Assembly (NCBI GenBank): GCA_016987375.1
Contig: PJRA01000274.1
Span: 283,739 to 347,738, forward strand
Direction of reading: 5' to 3'
Length of the DNA: 64,000 bases
Origin: Brachionus koreanus
Taxonomy: Eukaryota; Rotifera; Eurotatoria; Ploima; Brachionidae
The translations under genes and the position numbers were made by a program. The notes below the pieces were generated by a model. The model saw only the letters and a program-made list of their open reading frames with translations. It had not been told where the DNA came from and did no database searches. This document shows positions 11,840 to 26,841 of the stretch, piece by piece (the first letter of the stretch is position 1; each line of letters opens with the position of its first letter).

Positions 11840-14800
11840 GAAATAAAACACAAATAAACAAAAAAAAATAAACAAATAAAATATTACAAAAATTTCATCA
11901 CAAAATTTTTTAGAATCCTATAAAAAAATTGAATAAAATTTAAAACTGATAAAATTAAAAGATTTTTATTTATGAATAGAGCACAATTTGCTTTTCAATA
12001 TTGCAAATATATTGCAAATGAAATATTTTTAAGAGAGGGAGAACGAGACAACGAGGAGCTAAATTCATAATTATGTCATTTAATGAAAGCAAAGCTTAAA
12101 ACATAAAATATACGGAGTTGAAAAAAAAAGCTTTACATAGATGAGCATTCATGCTCTTAGTGGATTGATAGCTACTATTATGAAAATCGAGACTCATCGA
12201 TTTAGCTAAAATTGAAATCATCATTTTCCATTAGTCTTGGACTTAATTAAGGGAAATGAAAATTTTACATTTTATTAACTTGGCTCGCCTGAAAAAAAAT
12301 TAATTATTTTATGTTTTATGAGAGAAATTCAGCATAAATCGATCAATGTATTAAATATTGAGATTGATTTCATCAGTGACTGGTTGATCTATTTGAAACC
12401 GAAAGTTTTTAATGAACCAAATCTTGATATGAAGTTATCTTATAAGATAAAAGTAAAAAATCAAAAAATAACTAATTTAAAAAAATCAATCATGCATTTA
12501 GAAGCTTAGAAGTTGTCAGTAATTTTAGATCTTCCTTTGCTTCTTCAAATTTAAATTTGAGTTGAATCTTAAATTAAATAAATTTCTAAACAAATATTTA
12601 AGGTATTTTATTTTAAGACCATAGATATGATAAAGAAGACCAATATATAAAAATTGTCATAATTACTTTGGGTTAAAAATTTAAATTATGCATAAGTTTA
12701 GCAACAAAGGAAATGAGCTAAGCACCTATGTTACTAAGCGAGTTTGAATTCATTTTTTGCATTAGCTTAAAAAAATAAACAAATCAATTTTAATAATATT
12801 TTTAATGAGCATTTAGCCAAATGGCCTTAACCAATTTATGTGTCTTACAGACATAAAACATTAAATGTCTAAGTGCTTTATCACGGCAAAATGTTAATCC
12901 CACACGGTTAATTAAAACTAAAATTTTTATTTCATGTCTAAACAAAATTCAGTACGATCAAAAAGAAAAAAGAGAGAATATTTATTACTTTGGTCTAGTT
13001 TCAAATAGTTTGTAATTGAATCTTAACCTAAATTCGAGCTTAACCCATATTGTGCCGATTAATGCGAAAAATCACTAAAAATCACCTTGGATTCTGTGAA
13101 AAAAAAATTCCAGACCAATTACAAACACTTAATCCAAATATCTATCTTCAATCGATTGCTCTTGAGCGACGATTGCCTTAATAAGATTAAAATTTTAATC
13201 AACTTTTTTGTTGTTGTTTAATGGAACTAATCACGAATAAGCACACACGCTACAACATCTTAAAATGTCAATACAATTTAGTTGATTGTTCTATCCCATA
13301 TATAAGACTCATAACATTAATAAATTCTTCTCAAATCTAAATATCAATCAATTTTATTAGTTTGCTTTAAAAATTTGATAAATTTATCCCGAATTAAGTA
13401 TAAATTCATCTTCGGAAATAGAAGCAAAAAATTCTATTCTTTTAATTCGCTTGGCAAATCTTTCATTATTAAATTTACCTTTGATATTTTCTAAATTAAA
13501 ATAAATATTTATAAAATTTTAAATTTAAAAAAAAAACAAGAAAGTTTTATAAAGGCTAGTGCTTTCGGGCTAAAATACTGAATATATTAATATTGACAAA
13601 TTTTAGCGTAGGTGAATTTTTTATTTGTTTTAACTTAAATTAAAAAATTTTAAAATTTATTAAGTAAACTTTTTACTGGTTTCTAAACAGAACAAACAAG
13701 AAATTAATGAAGAAAAGATTAATTTAAGATAAAGATTTATGTTTGATTAATTTATTTCAAAATGCTCATTCTTGACGGCATTAAGTCTAGGCTTTCAATT
13801 AATTTAATGAGAATACAAGATTTAGCCATAAGTAAAAAGCTGAAAAAAAAAACATATTTTATTCGAGGATAAACAAAATTTCGCATACTAAGATTAATGG
13901 TGTTTGAATTTAGTTAGCAGATTTTTCTCTATATGCTGAACAATTTTTAAAATTTTATTTAATTTGGACAAAATTGTTTGATTTCTAATGTAATGACCAA
14001 GCGTTCTTAATTAACCCATTTAGTTTAAAATAAAACACTCCAATAAAATTTTAAATTGTTAGTTTATTTTAGATGCTAAGAGCCTCGAGTTATTGCGTAG
14101 ATATTGTTTGCGTGACTAGCATTTTAAAATTGCCAACTTAGATTAGTTTGAATCTTGAGTGAAATTTTGAAAATTTTCATTAATTTAATAACAAATGGTT
14201 GCAATAAACTTTCCGTCTAATTAATTCTTAAAAAAAAACTAAACGATTGATAGAGCTTAATTATAATTTTGAAGCAAAAAGGTTAAATTTAATAGATGAA
14301 AAAATTAGTTAATATAATTTATATTTGTTGATTCATTAAAAAATGATAAGAAAATTTTTTTTTAAATTTTTCAATTAGATTAGTGTTACTTAAAAATTAG
14401 AAACATAAGTTTAAGTAAAAAATTTATTGGTGTAAAATGTAAGTTAATTCATCGATTTAACAGACATTTATCTTAACATCTTTTAGCGATTAATAAATCA
14501 GTAAAATCGATAATTTTTTTTTTTAAAATAAAAAACATTCAAATCTTAATTTACTTTTCTTGAATTGTTTTCAATTACAAAAATTGACAAATCAGGAAAT
14601 AATATTGCTGAAATCATTAATTATAAAAACAAATTTTATTTTCAAAAATAACTAACGAATTCAGACTTGACATTTTTACTTAGATTAATGAAATTTAGCA
14701 AGCACTTTGTAAATTATTTTAGTTCAAAATTAATAATATTTTATGAATTTTGTAATTTCTTATTTTATTTACATTTAAACATCAAAATTTTTTGGCTATT

Positions 14801-14978
14801 TATGAAGCTTTTTTATAAAATATTTAACAAAAATTAAAATTTTCAGAGTTAATAAAAATAAAAGCCATTTAGATAAAAGTCTATTTACAAATGATATGAT
14901 AACTTTTTAAACAAAAATGTCCCTTAAAATATCCCTTAAAGAAAAGATTAAGCTCAAACTACAAACAATATTCTTAAC

Positions 14979-15060
14979 AGGCTGGCTGAAAAGACGGCAC
15001 TACGTCGTTCGGAGCTGCCAAGAGGAATTTTTCTCTCTAAATTTTATTTAATAGTAATAA
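14979..15060 (+). mobile_element. LINE 3'-end fragment
   Basis: Reads ERLAEKTALRRSELPRGIFL-like on the plus strand (exactly: RLAEKTALRRSELPRGIFLS), a plausible C-terminus of a non-LTR reverse transcriptase, followed by a TAATAATAA-type tail. Only the last few dozen codons remain. Confidence 0.45.
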
Positions 15061-16327
15061 TAATAGAATCAGTTGCAAAAAAAACCAAAACTTACTTTTG
15101 TCTATGTCACAATTATTAAAGCATAAACCATTAGATCAAGAGATGGATTAAAATGAATATTTTTGCAACAAACAATTAACGCGAAAAATTAATCAAAATC
15201 TAATTTTACCAAAGTCTGATCATTTGTATATACTTTTTTAGTTAATAAAATTAATTTTTAAATTTTGAAATAAACTATTTTACCAATTCGTAAATTATTA
15301 TAATATTTTCTAAACATATTGAGCTTAAAAATGAAATATTTGTTTATTTTTTATTATTAAATATGAGTTGAATGTGGCCAAATATTCACTAGAGAACTAT
15401 CGAGCTTTTTTGATAATAAATTATTTTTTTATCAAAAAGAACCTTTATCCAAAGAAAAATTTTTCAAGATAAAAGAATGTAAACATAGCTTAAAGCTAAT
15501 AAGATCAGTATTTCTCAATGGCATCAGATTTTTTTCTTTAATCGCAAATCTATTTTTGAACTTTTAAAAAATAAGTGACATTAAAGCGGTATTATAAAAG
15601 TAGTGATAAAAATGATTCTAAAAGTTGCTAAGTAATTATCGATCTTGAAACAATAGGTTAAAAAAGATATACTTTTATTCGAGCTTATTAATAACTATTT
15701 TAGCAAAAGAAAAAAGAAAATCATTATAAAAAATCTGCTAATAGATTTTTGAAATTTTAGGATTACTGATCAGTTTAGTTCATTTCTTTTCATTTAATCT
15801 ATTTTTCATCACTCATTTAATTCTATATTTAATTAATCTTTTCATATGTGATAAAAAATTCTGCATTTAAATGCTTTTTTTTTGTAATGAGCAAAAAATT
15901 TGCTTAAAAAACTTCAATTTTTTTAAACTTAGACTCATTTTTTTGCACATTTAAAAGATGCTTTTAATATTTAGAATAGTTTCAATTAAACAAATTAAAT
16001 TACAATTTAAGATAAACTTGGAGCTAGAATTCAACAAGAAAATTATGAGAACCTAATAGAAATTAATAATTCAAAAATTAAGACTGAACTCCGTTCGATT
16101 TTTTCCTTAAAATAGCACCAATTTCATTAATTCATTCTTATTTTATACTATTGAATTTTAATTCAAATTTTTTTATTCAAAGTTTACATAATGAGTTTTT
16201 AATTCTTTTTAATAAAATTATGTAAATTATAAATTTCTTTTCTAACATTTAAAAATTTAATCGCTAAACTCAATAAAAATTAGCTTTTTTTGTTATTTTT
16301 CAACATTGTGCGACATCAAAAATCAAT

Positions 16328-16412
16328 CATGTGGCTGAAAGGAAGGACTAAGTCTCCATTCCAACTGGCCAAAGCTTCACCTAAATTATTTTTATATAAA
16401 TAAATAAATAAA
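16328..16412 (+). mobile_element. LINE 3'-end fragment, TAAA-tailed
   Basis: GGCTGAAAGGAAGGACTAAG begins a patch that ends in an ATAAATAAATAAATAAA tail, the usual 3' signature of CR1-like LINEs. It shares most of its sequence with the patch at 17652-17735, so the two are copies of one family. Confidence 0.5.
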
Positions 16413-17651
16413 AATTAAGACTGAAGAATTCGATCTGATATTTTAATTTATCTTAGTGAAAAAGAAATAAGAAAAGCAAATATCTTCAAAGATGCTTAAA
16501 AAAATTGAAACTCTTGATTAATAGTCTAGTTCAAATAAAGCTAGATATTTATCAGTTATCTAATTTGATTAATTGCAAATAAATTAAATAAAGATTTTTA
16601 AGTCATATAGTTGTCGACCAAATTTTAATTAAAAATAAAGAAAATAACTAATCTCTATCCAATTATAGTCAAATACCTTTGGGATAAAGCTACAAATTTG
16701 AATTGTTAATAACAAAAATTTGTTTAAGAATCGACCATAATTTCATCACATCTCTTTTTAAGCACATTTTTCCATATTTGAGCTAATTTTTGTATTCAAA
16801 TTTTAGCTCTTTCTCATTTTTAAGTAAAGTTGAGACTTGAGACCATTTTGAATTCAAAATATCATCATATTCGAAATTATTTTTTTTTGTTGTCTTCAAA
16901 ATCGGTCTCAAATGTTTATACGGTGCAAAAAATAGTTCAAATAATTAATTCGTTTTCTCGGCATGAGTCAAACAAGTTAATTAGGACAAATTTCCCGAAT
17001 TTTTAGCTCAAAAATTGATATAGAGTTTCAATCATTGTTTTCTATAGATTTAATCAAAAAAAGCTTTCCATATAAAGCTTATCTTTGGTAACATACTTTT
17101 GGTTCTATTCATTGGCTAGAAAATGTTCAGGTATACTGAACTTTGTCGGGCTTTATATTGACCGCTCGAATGTTCAACAAACAAAAATATTTAGTTCAAT
17201 AAAAAAAAATCGGTTATCCTCTCGCTTTTAAATTTTATTTCTATTTAATTATGCTTTTATAAAATTGACTAAATCTAAATATCAAATACACTTTTTTGCA
17301 CTTGCATTGTATAGAATTTGATTTTTTAAAATAATATAATTTATTAACCTGAAAATATCGGTTCAATAGATTATTAAAGACTTTGATCTTAGTCGAATTA
17401 CCCACCAACAAATTCAAGAAGACATTTCAAATTAAATTCAACCAAACCAAAAAAGACTTGGTTCGCCTCTTGACCACTTCAATGAGAAATTCTGAATATG
17501 GTGTTTTTTTTTCATGAAACTTTCATTATTTTGTTTTAGAATTATGTTTAAATTATTTAAAATTTTAATTGGCTTTATCGATCATTAGAACTTACGAAAT
17601 TTAACTTTTTTAAAATTTTATCTTAATTATACTTTTTCTTCAAAACTACTA

Positions 17652-17737
17652 TCAAGTGGCTGTAAGGAAGGACTAAGCCTCAACCATTCCAACCGGTCCA
17701 GACTTTGCCTAAACTATTTTTTAAATAAATAAATAAA
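17652..17737 (+). mobile_element. LINE 3'-end fragment, TAAA-tailed
   Basis: GGCTGTAAGGAAGGACTAAG with CCATTCCAACCGGTCCAGAC and a TAAATAAATAAAATAAA tail. It is the second copy of the family seen at 16328-16412, in the same orientation. Confidence 0.5.
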
Positions 17738-19149
17738 ATAAACCTGAAAAAAACTTAATTGACATTTAAAAAATTGCAATATCTAATATGTCCTCAAAGA
17801 TTCTATAAAAAAACTCTTTCATTTATTTTTCGAATTTTCTCAATTTTTTTCGGTTTAACTCAATCATCTGCATTTATAGATATATTTTTTCTAAATTAAA
17901 TTAGCTCAATTTAGAAAAATTGATAAATTGATAATTTTGCTCTATTTTTTTCAATGAACAAACATTCTAAAACAAATTTCATCTTAGCGAATCTTTTTAT
18001 TCCAAATGTTCGTTTAAAAAGACGATTTTGTTTCGATATTGCTCCAAGTTGATTAGGTTTCTTATCTCCAATAAAGACTGAGTGAAAAAGATGTCTAAAC
18101 ATAAAAAAAGTTTTTTTTTTTAATTGGAATTATAATATTATAACAATTTTAAAAGAATTCATATCAAAATTATTATTCATTAATACATTAATTCAAATTT
18201 CGTCAAGTAAATCATTTATCTCAGCTGTAAAGTTATTTATATCATCAGTAACATTGATTTCATCTAATTTTCATTGAAAAATCTGTTTCTAACCGATATG
18301 AGACCATCCCTAATAAAATTTTTTGTATAAAATATTTTTTCTAATGGTTAATAAAGTTGTGGCCGCACGGACTGACGGTATTCATGATTTACAGTTAAAA
18401 TTTTGTCTGTATAGTTTGTCAATTAAAAATTATGACCAAGGTAACCGATCATTCAGCTGCAAAAACTGTTAAACTTTGAACTATACAACAAAAAATTATG
18501 ACTAAAATATGAAAATATTAATTAACTTTTGGAATCCGATAATAAAATCTCTACAAGAATCTTCAAAAGAGATTTGTTTTGTGCTCCTTTAAAATAAAAA
18601 TTTAAAAAATAATGTCATTTACGTATTTTAAAAATTTAATTAACAAATTTAAGATTTAGCTAACAGAAATAAATTTTATCTTTATTGATTTATTATCTGA
18701 ATGAATCAAGATTGAAAGAATTAAGATTAAACTGAATTTGATGATTTTGATTAATAAAATTTGTTTTTCATTAAAATTATTAAATCTTTGTCATTGATCT
18801 TAATAAAAATTTTAAAATCACCTAGATTTGAATTCAAAATACTTATACTATCATTATTTCCATACTAACATTTTTTCAACATAGTAAATTGGGTCATAAT
18901 GATATTTTAAATAAATATCAAGACTTGGAAATGACATAAAAAAGTATATCTATCCCTGCTTAGCTATAATTTTTAGATTATTTTAAATTAAATAGATTTT
19001 TCTAAAAGAGGATGTTTTAACTCATTCAAAGCAAGATTCTTGGTTATTTCCTTTAGAGTAAGATTTATTTCAGGGACATTTGTCCATTATTGGTGGCAAG
19101 TTTGGCATGTGTTCCAAAATTTAAAGACTATTATAAATATTATTTTTTT

Positions 19150-19210
19150 TTAAATTTAAATAGTTTAGTCCTATATTTGACGGCCTTCGGACCGGCCAAG
19201 CTTCACTTAA
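19150..19210 (+). mobile_element. Probable LINE 3'-end remnant
   Basis: The patch GGACCGGCCAAGCTTCACTTAA resembles the GGCCAAAGCTTCACCTAA part of the copy at 16328-16412. It is shorter and more decayed, and has no clear tail. Confidence 0.3.
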
Positions 19211-20400
19211 TTATAAAATACTTGAAAAACATTTTTTCAATTATTTTTAATTAGTTACAAGTTTTTTTAAATTAATTCAAATTTTTAGAAGATAAGAAAT
19301 TAAAATAATTAACAATTATAAATTTTTTATTTGTTCCAATTAAGCAGTAAATGCGGCTTTCTAGATAATGACTGCATTGAATGATTATTTCAATTTTTTT
19401 TTTAATTTTGACAAAGATTACAAATTTCTAAAGGATAATTAAATGAAATTATAATGTGGGAATAATAAAATTTATTTTAATTAATAATCAATTTATAAAA
19501 CAAAATTCTAACTAAAAAAATCTAACTCGAAAAATATTGTTTATTTTGGAAGATTTAGTGACTTGGACGAATAAAATGATGAGCTATGCTCTCTATATAG
19601 CTGAACAAATTTTTCACTAAAACGTAAAAATTGTAGAAGATTTTAGTAAACAAAAAATTTGCAAACAAAAAATCGATTAGCATATTTGGAGTAATATTCC
19701 ATGTAAAAAAAATGAAATTCAAAATTACAAAACTTTTAAAATATTGAAAAAATGCATATTTCACAAGGATTTTGAGTCGAATGTTGTCGCGCCTTTGATT
19801 AAATTAATAAATTAACAAGCTTAAATTACCAAAAATATTTGATTTAGTTTAATATTAAATGATCCAATACCCAAAATAACAATACTTTATTAAAAACAAA
19901 ACTAATTAAATGTTACTAGTAAATCAAGTAAACCCTACTTGTTTAGTCCTACTTTTTGAAGAATGAATTTTTTAAATCCAAATGATTTTTCTAGCTGACA
20001 CTCTCCAAACACGCTTTAGAGCATCTTCAAAAATTAAAAACCATATTTTTTAAATTTTTTTTCTCAAATAATATAAATTTAAGCTTTAAGAAAATTAAAA
20101 CTAATTAAAAAAGATATTAAATTTTTTTAGCATAATTAATAAATAGAATTTTTTATTAAATAAAAGTATTTCTATGAATTTATTTATTGGATCATTTTAA
20201 GCAACTGTAAATTTGTGAAAAATAGACAGGACAAAATTAAATTGATTAATTTTTTAAGATTCAACCACACTCAGATTATGGTTAGATTATACTAAATTTA
20301 TGAATACCGATAACTTTTTTTTGACAACTCATGATTAATCATAAATTTGAATTCTCTGCAATTACTCTAATATTCAATTTTTACAATAATGTTCAAATTT

Positions 20401-20904
20401 GTATTTGGTAACGTCAGTGACGGCCACTTGACCGCCATAATTTGGTATTCTGTTATTGCCCTCTTTATATGGCCTCGGGAAGATATTTTTTTTAAATTTT
20501 AACTTTTTTTTGACGATTCACATTTTTATTTACATTTTTCTTTAGAATAACTTTGGGTCTAATGATTAAAGCTTTGTTCTGTAGATCAAACAAAGTGAAA
20601 TAACTATTTTTTCGCCTACTGCGGAAGTCTGCAAAATCTGTGCAAATTGATTGTGATTTAATTTTAATATTATCATAATGAATAGAATTTTGCAGACTTC
20701 CGCAGTAGGCGAAAAAATAGTTATTTCACTTTGTTTGATCTGCAGAAAAAAGCTTTGATCATTAGGACATTTTTATAAAATTTTTTAATTTTTGTATTGG
20801 AAATTTTGTATGTAATTTGTAATTAACATTGCCCTTTTATTTTATTTTTAATACGACCAACACCAAATATATCCAGAGGTCGTTACTGATGGTACCCAAT
20901 ACTA
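20401..20904. mobile_element. Fold-back (long inverted repeat) element
   Basis: Two nested inverted repeats. The outer ends, GTATTTGGTAACGTCAGTGA at 20401 and its counterpart at about 20879-20902, agree at roughly 20 of 25 positions, with further similarity inward. The inner arms at about 20558-20637 and 20687-20768 are about 80 bases each and nearly identical, including more than 50 consecutive perfect pairs (for example CCTACTGCGGAAGTCTGC), around a loop of about 50 bases. No coding capacity is seen. The layout suits a non-autonomous fold-back/MITE element. It lies 0.2-0.7 kb past the last exon modelled for the BFAR-like gene, so it could be within that gene's transcript. Confidence 0.8.
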
Positions 20905-21122
20905 GTTCAAATGAAAATTGAGTTTTCAAAATTAAGAGAAATATTTAAAGGATTGTAAATCCAAATAAATAAAATTTGAATAAAGAAAAAAAGTATTCTT
21001 TCAATAAACTCATTTACCACGCCTGTCAAGTTAAAATTTTAAAATTTGATCCTGTTCTTCTATTCAAAAATTCACAATTGTCTCATGTAAAAGTATCTAT
21101 ATGAAAATCAAGTTATACTTAC

Positions 21123-22704
21123 ATTAATACCGTAGTGATTAAGTCAATTATTAGTAAAACTTCCTGTGCTGTGGTTATCATACAATTTAAAGAAATAAAA
21201 AAACTTGTGATGCTATTGGTTTGATAAAAAAACAAGTTAAAAACATTCTTTAAACAGACAAATGGATAAATGAATAGATAGATTAAAGACACAAGTTGAC
21301 TATTTGAGTCTAAATCTGAATAGAAAATGCTCATATTTGACCAAACGGGATGATTGTTTTGATTAATAAATTTTTTTTTCAAATCATTTATTAGCATCAG
21401 ATCTCTTTCATTAACCTAAGCAAATCTAAATAAGATTCTTTCAAGGTAAACTAATCTTAGATTACTTACACTTGTGCTTTTTTTAAAAGCATAAATTTTA
21501 AAGATATTGAACGAAATTTGGTCAAAGTAATACTTTGATATTATCAAGACGCGTGGAAATGTCAAAAATAAATATGTGTTCCAAACAACTTGAAATCTGT
21601 TATAATTCTTTGCAAAACAAAAAAAAAAAATATTTTTCAAAAATACAAATTAAAAATTTAAGATTTACTTTAATTTCCCAAAAATCAGTGACTTCATATA
21701 TACAACGGTCCAAAATTTTTATTGAATCTAACAATAGTCTTCTTATCTGTTCATCTCTAATCTCATAAGGATATTTTGACAAAATTGAATCATTTAATGC
21801 TATCAAACCTTTACCATCTAGAAAAAACTAAATTGATTGATAAAATTAATTTTAACTTTTGATTACCTAAATTTGAATTTTTAGCAGAATACAATATATC
21901 GTCTGTCCAAGGTCCCAATTGAGTTAACCATTCCTGGACATCGTTTGAACTCCATTCACCAGGCTCCAAGACATATTTTCTACGAATTTTCATTGAACTA
22001 TCATTGTTGGCTTCCCTAGGGTTATTTGTTGGGAATATTGCACTCAAAAAAAACCAAAACAGAGAACACGCTGTAAAACCAATCAAAATGCCAAAAACAA
22101 ACCCCAAAACAATATAAAAGCCAAAAGTAAACGATCTTCTAATGTTTGATCTAATATCAGTTAAAGTCGGTCGATTTATTATACGAGATGCACCATTATT
22201 ATTGCTATTATTGTTTAAAAATACTAAATCAACATGCTTTTCTCTAAATTTGCTTTCAAACAATTTTATTTTTTTTATTTCTTCTTGGCTTAAATTATCG
22301 CAATTTTTTAAATAATTGGTGAAATTTTTTAGATCTTTATCCAAATTTTGTTTAGTCAACTCATTTGAAATTACTGCTTTTATAGTAGACTTCAAAACGC
22401 AATTTATTTGTGGTATTTTGGTCCATTCTTGACGGCATGTTGGGCATTTAATGCTTTCAGAAGCCAAATACCAATTGGCCAAACACAGTTGACAAAATGT
22501 ATGACCGCAAATAAGCGTTACTGGGTGTCTAAGTATCTCAAAACAACAATTACATGTCAAATTTTCATTTATTAAATTCAATAGTTCGGATTCATATTTT
22601 GTTTCGAAGCTCTCTTGACTAGAGCTTGTATTTGTTTCGGCTCTTTTATTTTTAGAAAAAGAATTTGTTTTAAAAAATCTATCTAGAAGCCTGGATTTTA
22701 CCAT
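21123..22704 (-). CDS. BFAR: BFAR-like RING/SAM membrane protein (E3 ubiquitin ligase)
   Basis: Bifunctional apoptosis regulator is an ER-anchored RING ligase. Exons (minus): 21867-22704, 21669-21817, 21470-21607, 21123-21415. A C3HC4 RING spans about residues 51-90 (CNCC, CGHTFC, CPTC), a hydrophobic segment lies at about 193-223, and a SAM domain starts at about 247 (WSSNDVQEWLTQLGPW, close to BFAR WTAEEVVLWLEQLGPW). Exon 3 begins NYNRFQVVWNTYLFLTFPRV and aligns with the BFAR segment after its conserved WE-K. Exon 4 is hydrophobic and would provide C-terminal membrane segments. The last exon seen ends at a good donor (AT/gtaagt at 21122) after about 470 codons. A short terminal exon (acceptor ttgacag at about 21027, adding only a few residues) is possible but unproven. 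Human BFAR is 450 residues, so the protein is essentially whole. Confidence 0.85.
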
Positions 22705-23048
22705 TTCATTAAATCTATATAAAATTTCAAAATTTATAGTATAAATTAAATCTTAATATTCGGCTAAGCTACAACCGATAATTTAATAAATCAAAAGAGT
22801 ATATTTTAAAATTATTTGTTTATTTATTTTTAAATTTATTAATTATAAATCGATAAGAAAATATTGACTCAAGCAAATAATATTAAAATGAATCGATCAA
22901 AACTAACCATAAACTTAAAGCATTAACGAAAAAGTATTTTTACAATTTAATGACTATAATACATATATATCTTTAGTTTCTTCTTTTTTTCATAATAATT
23001 TTTAAATAAAATAGAATGAAATATCCAACACGAATGAATTTTTTCAAT
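22705..23048. other. Short spacer between BFAR-like gene and KAT5
   Basis: About 340 AT-rich bases: 5' flank of the BFAR-like gene and 3' flank of KAT5, both on the minus strand. Nothing else is seen. Confidence 0.6.

Positions 23049-26841
<3,793 letters not shown>

Larger units (their letters stand above)
11840..20400. other. Gene-poor region between KIF21 and the BFAR-like gene
   Basis: About 8.5 kb of AT-rich DNA. The part just above 11839 should hold the KIF21 promoter and 5'UTR. I find no gene with family support. Short GC-richer patches at about 14979, 16328, 17652 and 19150 look like 3' ends of dead LINEs (listed separately). Small open frames such as 12318-12509 (plus) and 17911-18102 (minus) have no recognisable content. 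Confidence 0.55.

Noticed and set aside
12318..12509. 63-codon plus-strand frame
   Set aside because: No family resemblance, no splice partners, and frames of this size arise by chance here.
13290..13320. TATATAAG sequence resembling a TATA box
   Set aside because: No gene starts nearby, and such strings are expected by chance in DNA this AT-rich.
17911..18102. 63-codon minus-strand frame with somewhat protein-like composition
   Set aside because: No recognisable domain or neighbouring exon; not enough to call a gene.
19555..19764. Hydrophobic minus-strand frame, considered as a missing C-terminal exon of the BFAR-like gene
   Set aside because: It does not align with the BFAR C-terminus, and hydrophobic frames arise readily from T-rich DNA.
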